Assembly: GCA_004555425.1 (NCBI GenBank)
Contig: SFID01000074.1
Coordinates: 1-12,599 of the forward strand
Source of the DNA: Bacteroidales bacterium
Lineage (GTDB): Bacteria > Bacteroidota > Bacteroidia > Bacteroidales > Bacteroidaceae
Length of the DNA stretch: 12,599 nt
Direction of reading: 5' to 3'
The position numbers and the translations under genes were made by a program. Positions 12,594 through 12,599 of this stretch are shown in pieces (the stretch's first letter is position 1; each line of letters starts with the position of its first letter). The notes below the pieces were generated by a model. The model saw nothing but the letters and a program-made list of their open reading frames with translations, ran no database searches and was not told the origin of the DNA.

Positions 12594-12599
12594 TATAGT

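Overview
The window looks like chromosomal DNA from a member of the Bacteroidales. The promoters fit the Bacteroidetes form (TTTG about 20 nt upstream of TAnnTTTG, seen before pyrE, the tRNA and on the minus strand at 203-234). Start codons lack Shine-Dalgarno sequences. Two proteins look like small outer-membrane beta-barrels, and the largest protein ends in a type IX secretion (T9SS) sorting domain. T9SS plus a fairly GC-rich coding sequence suggests the Prevotella/Alloprevotella/Porphyromonas side of the order, but the genus cannot be fixed from sequence alone. Gene content is mostly ordinary; the intergenic DNA is unusually rich in repeats and palindromes.

Layout: 1-517 is non-coding. It holds a minus-strand promoter aimed out of the left edge, with a palindrome in its spacer and a terminator-like hairpin almost at its start site, then three 21-bp tandem repeats. 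The pyrE promoter closes this stretch. pyrE (orotate phosphoribosyltransferase) occupies 518-1150. From 1151 to 1681 lies the most striking part of the window: a roughly 435-bp non-coding block built of nested inverted repeats. An imperfect outer stem encloses three abutting arms with perfect basal stems of 15, 27 and 19 bp, and arms 1 and 3 are themselves cloverleaf-like.

1682-4129 is a tight, overlapping plus-strand trio: a DedA-family membrane protein, a signal-peptide-bearing predicted outer-membrane protein (DUF3316-like), and an S41-family lipoprotein peptidase. A small outer-membrane beta-barrel protein (4335-4820) has its own promoter. maeB (4982-7279), a malic enzyme fused to a phosphotransacetylase-like domain, ends at a strong hairpin terminator. 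A tRNA-His gene with its own promoter and terminator follows (7500-7573). Next come a 17-bp inverted repeat and an unrecognised 179-aa protein (7762-8301).

8434-12258 encodes a 1274-aa secreted endo-beta-N-acetylglucosaminidase (GH85) with beta-sandwich, LamG-like and T9SS C-terminal domains, probably a cell-surface enzyme that removes N-glycans from glycoproteins. The last 340 bp contain a hairpin, a 70-nt palindrome and a promoter pointing out of the right edge. Apart from the dedA-OMP-S41 group, neighbouring genes do not form an obvious pathway. The best candidate for something undescribed is the nested inverted-repeat block at 1205-1639.
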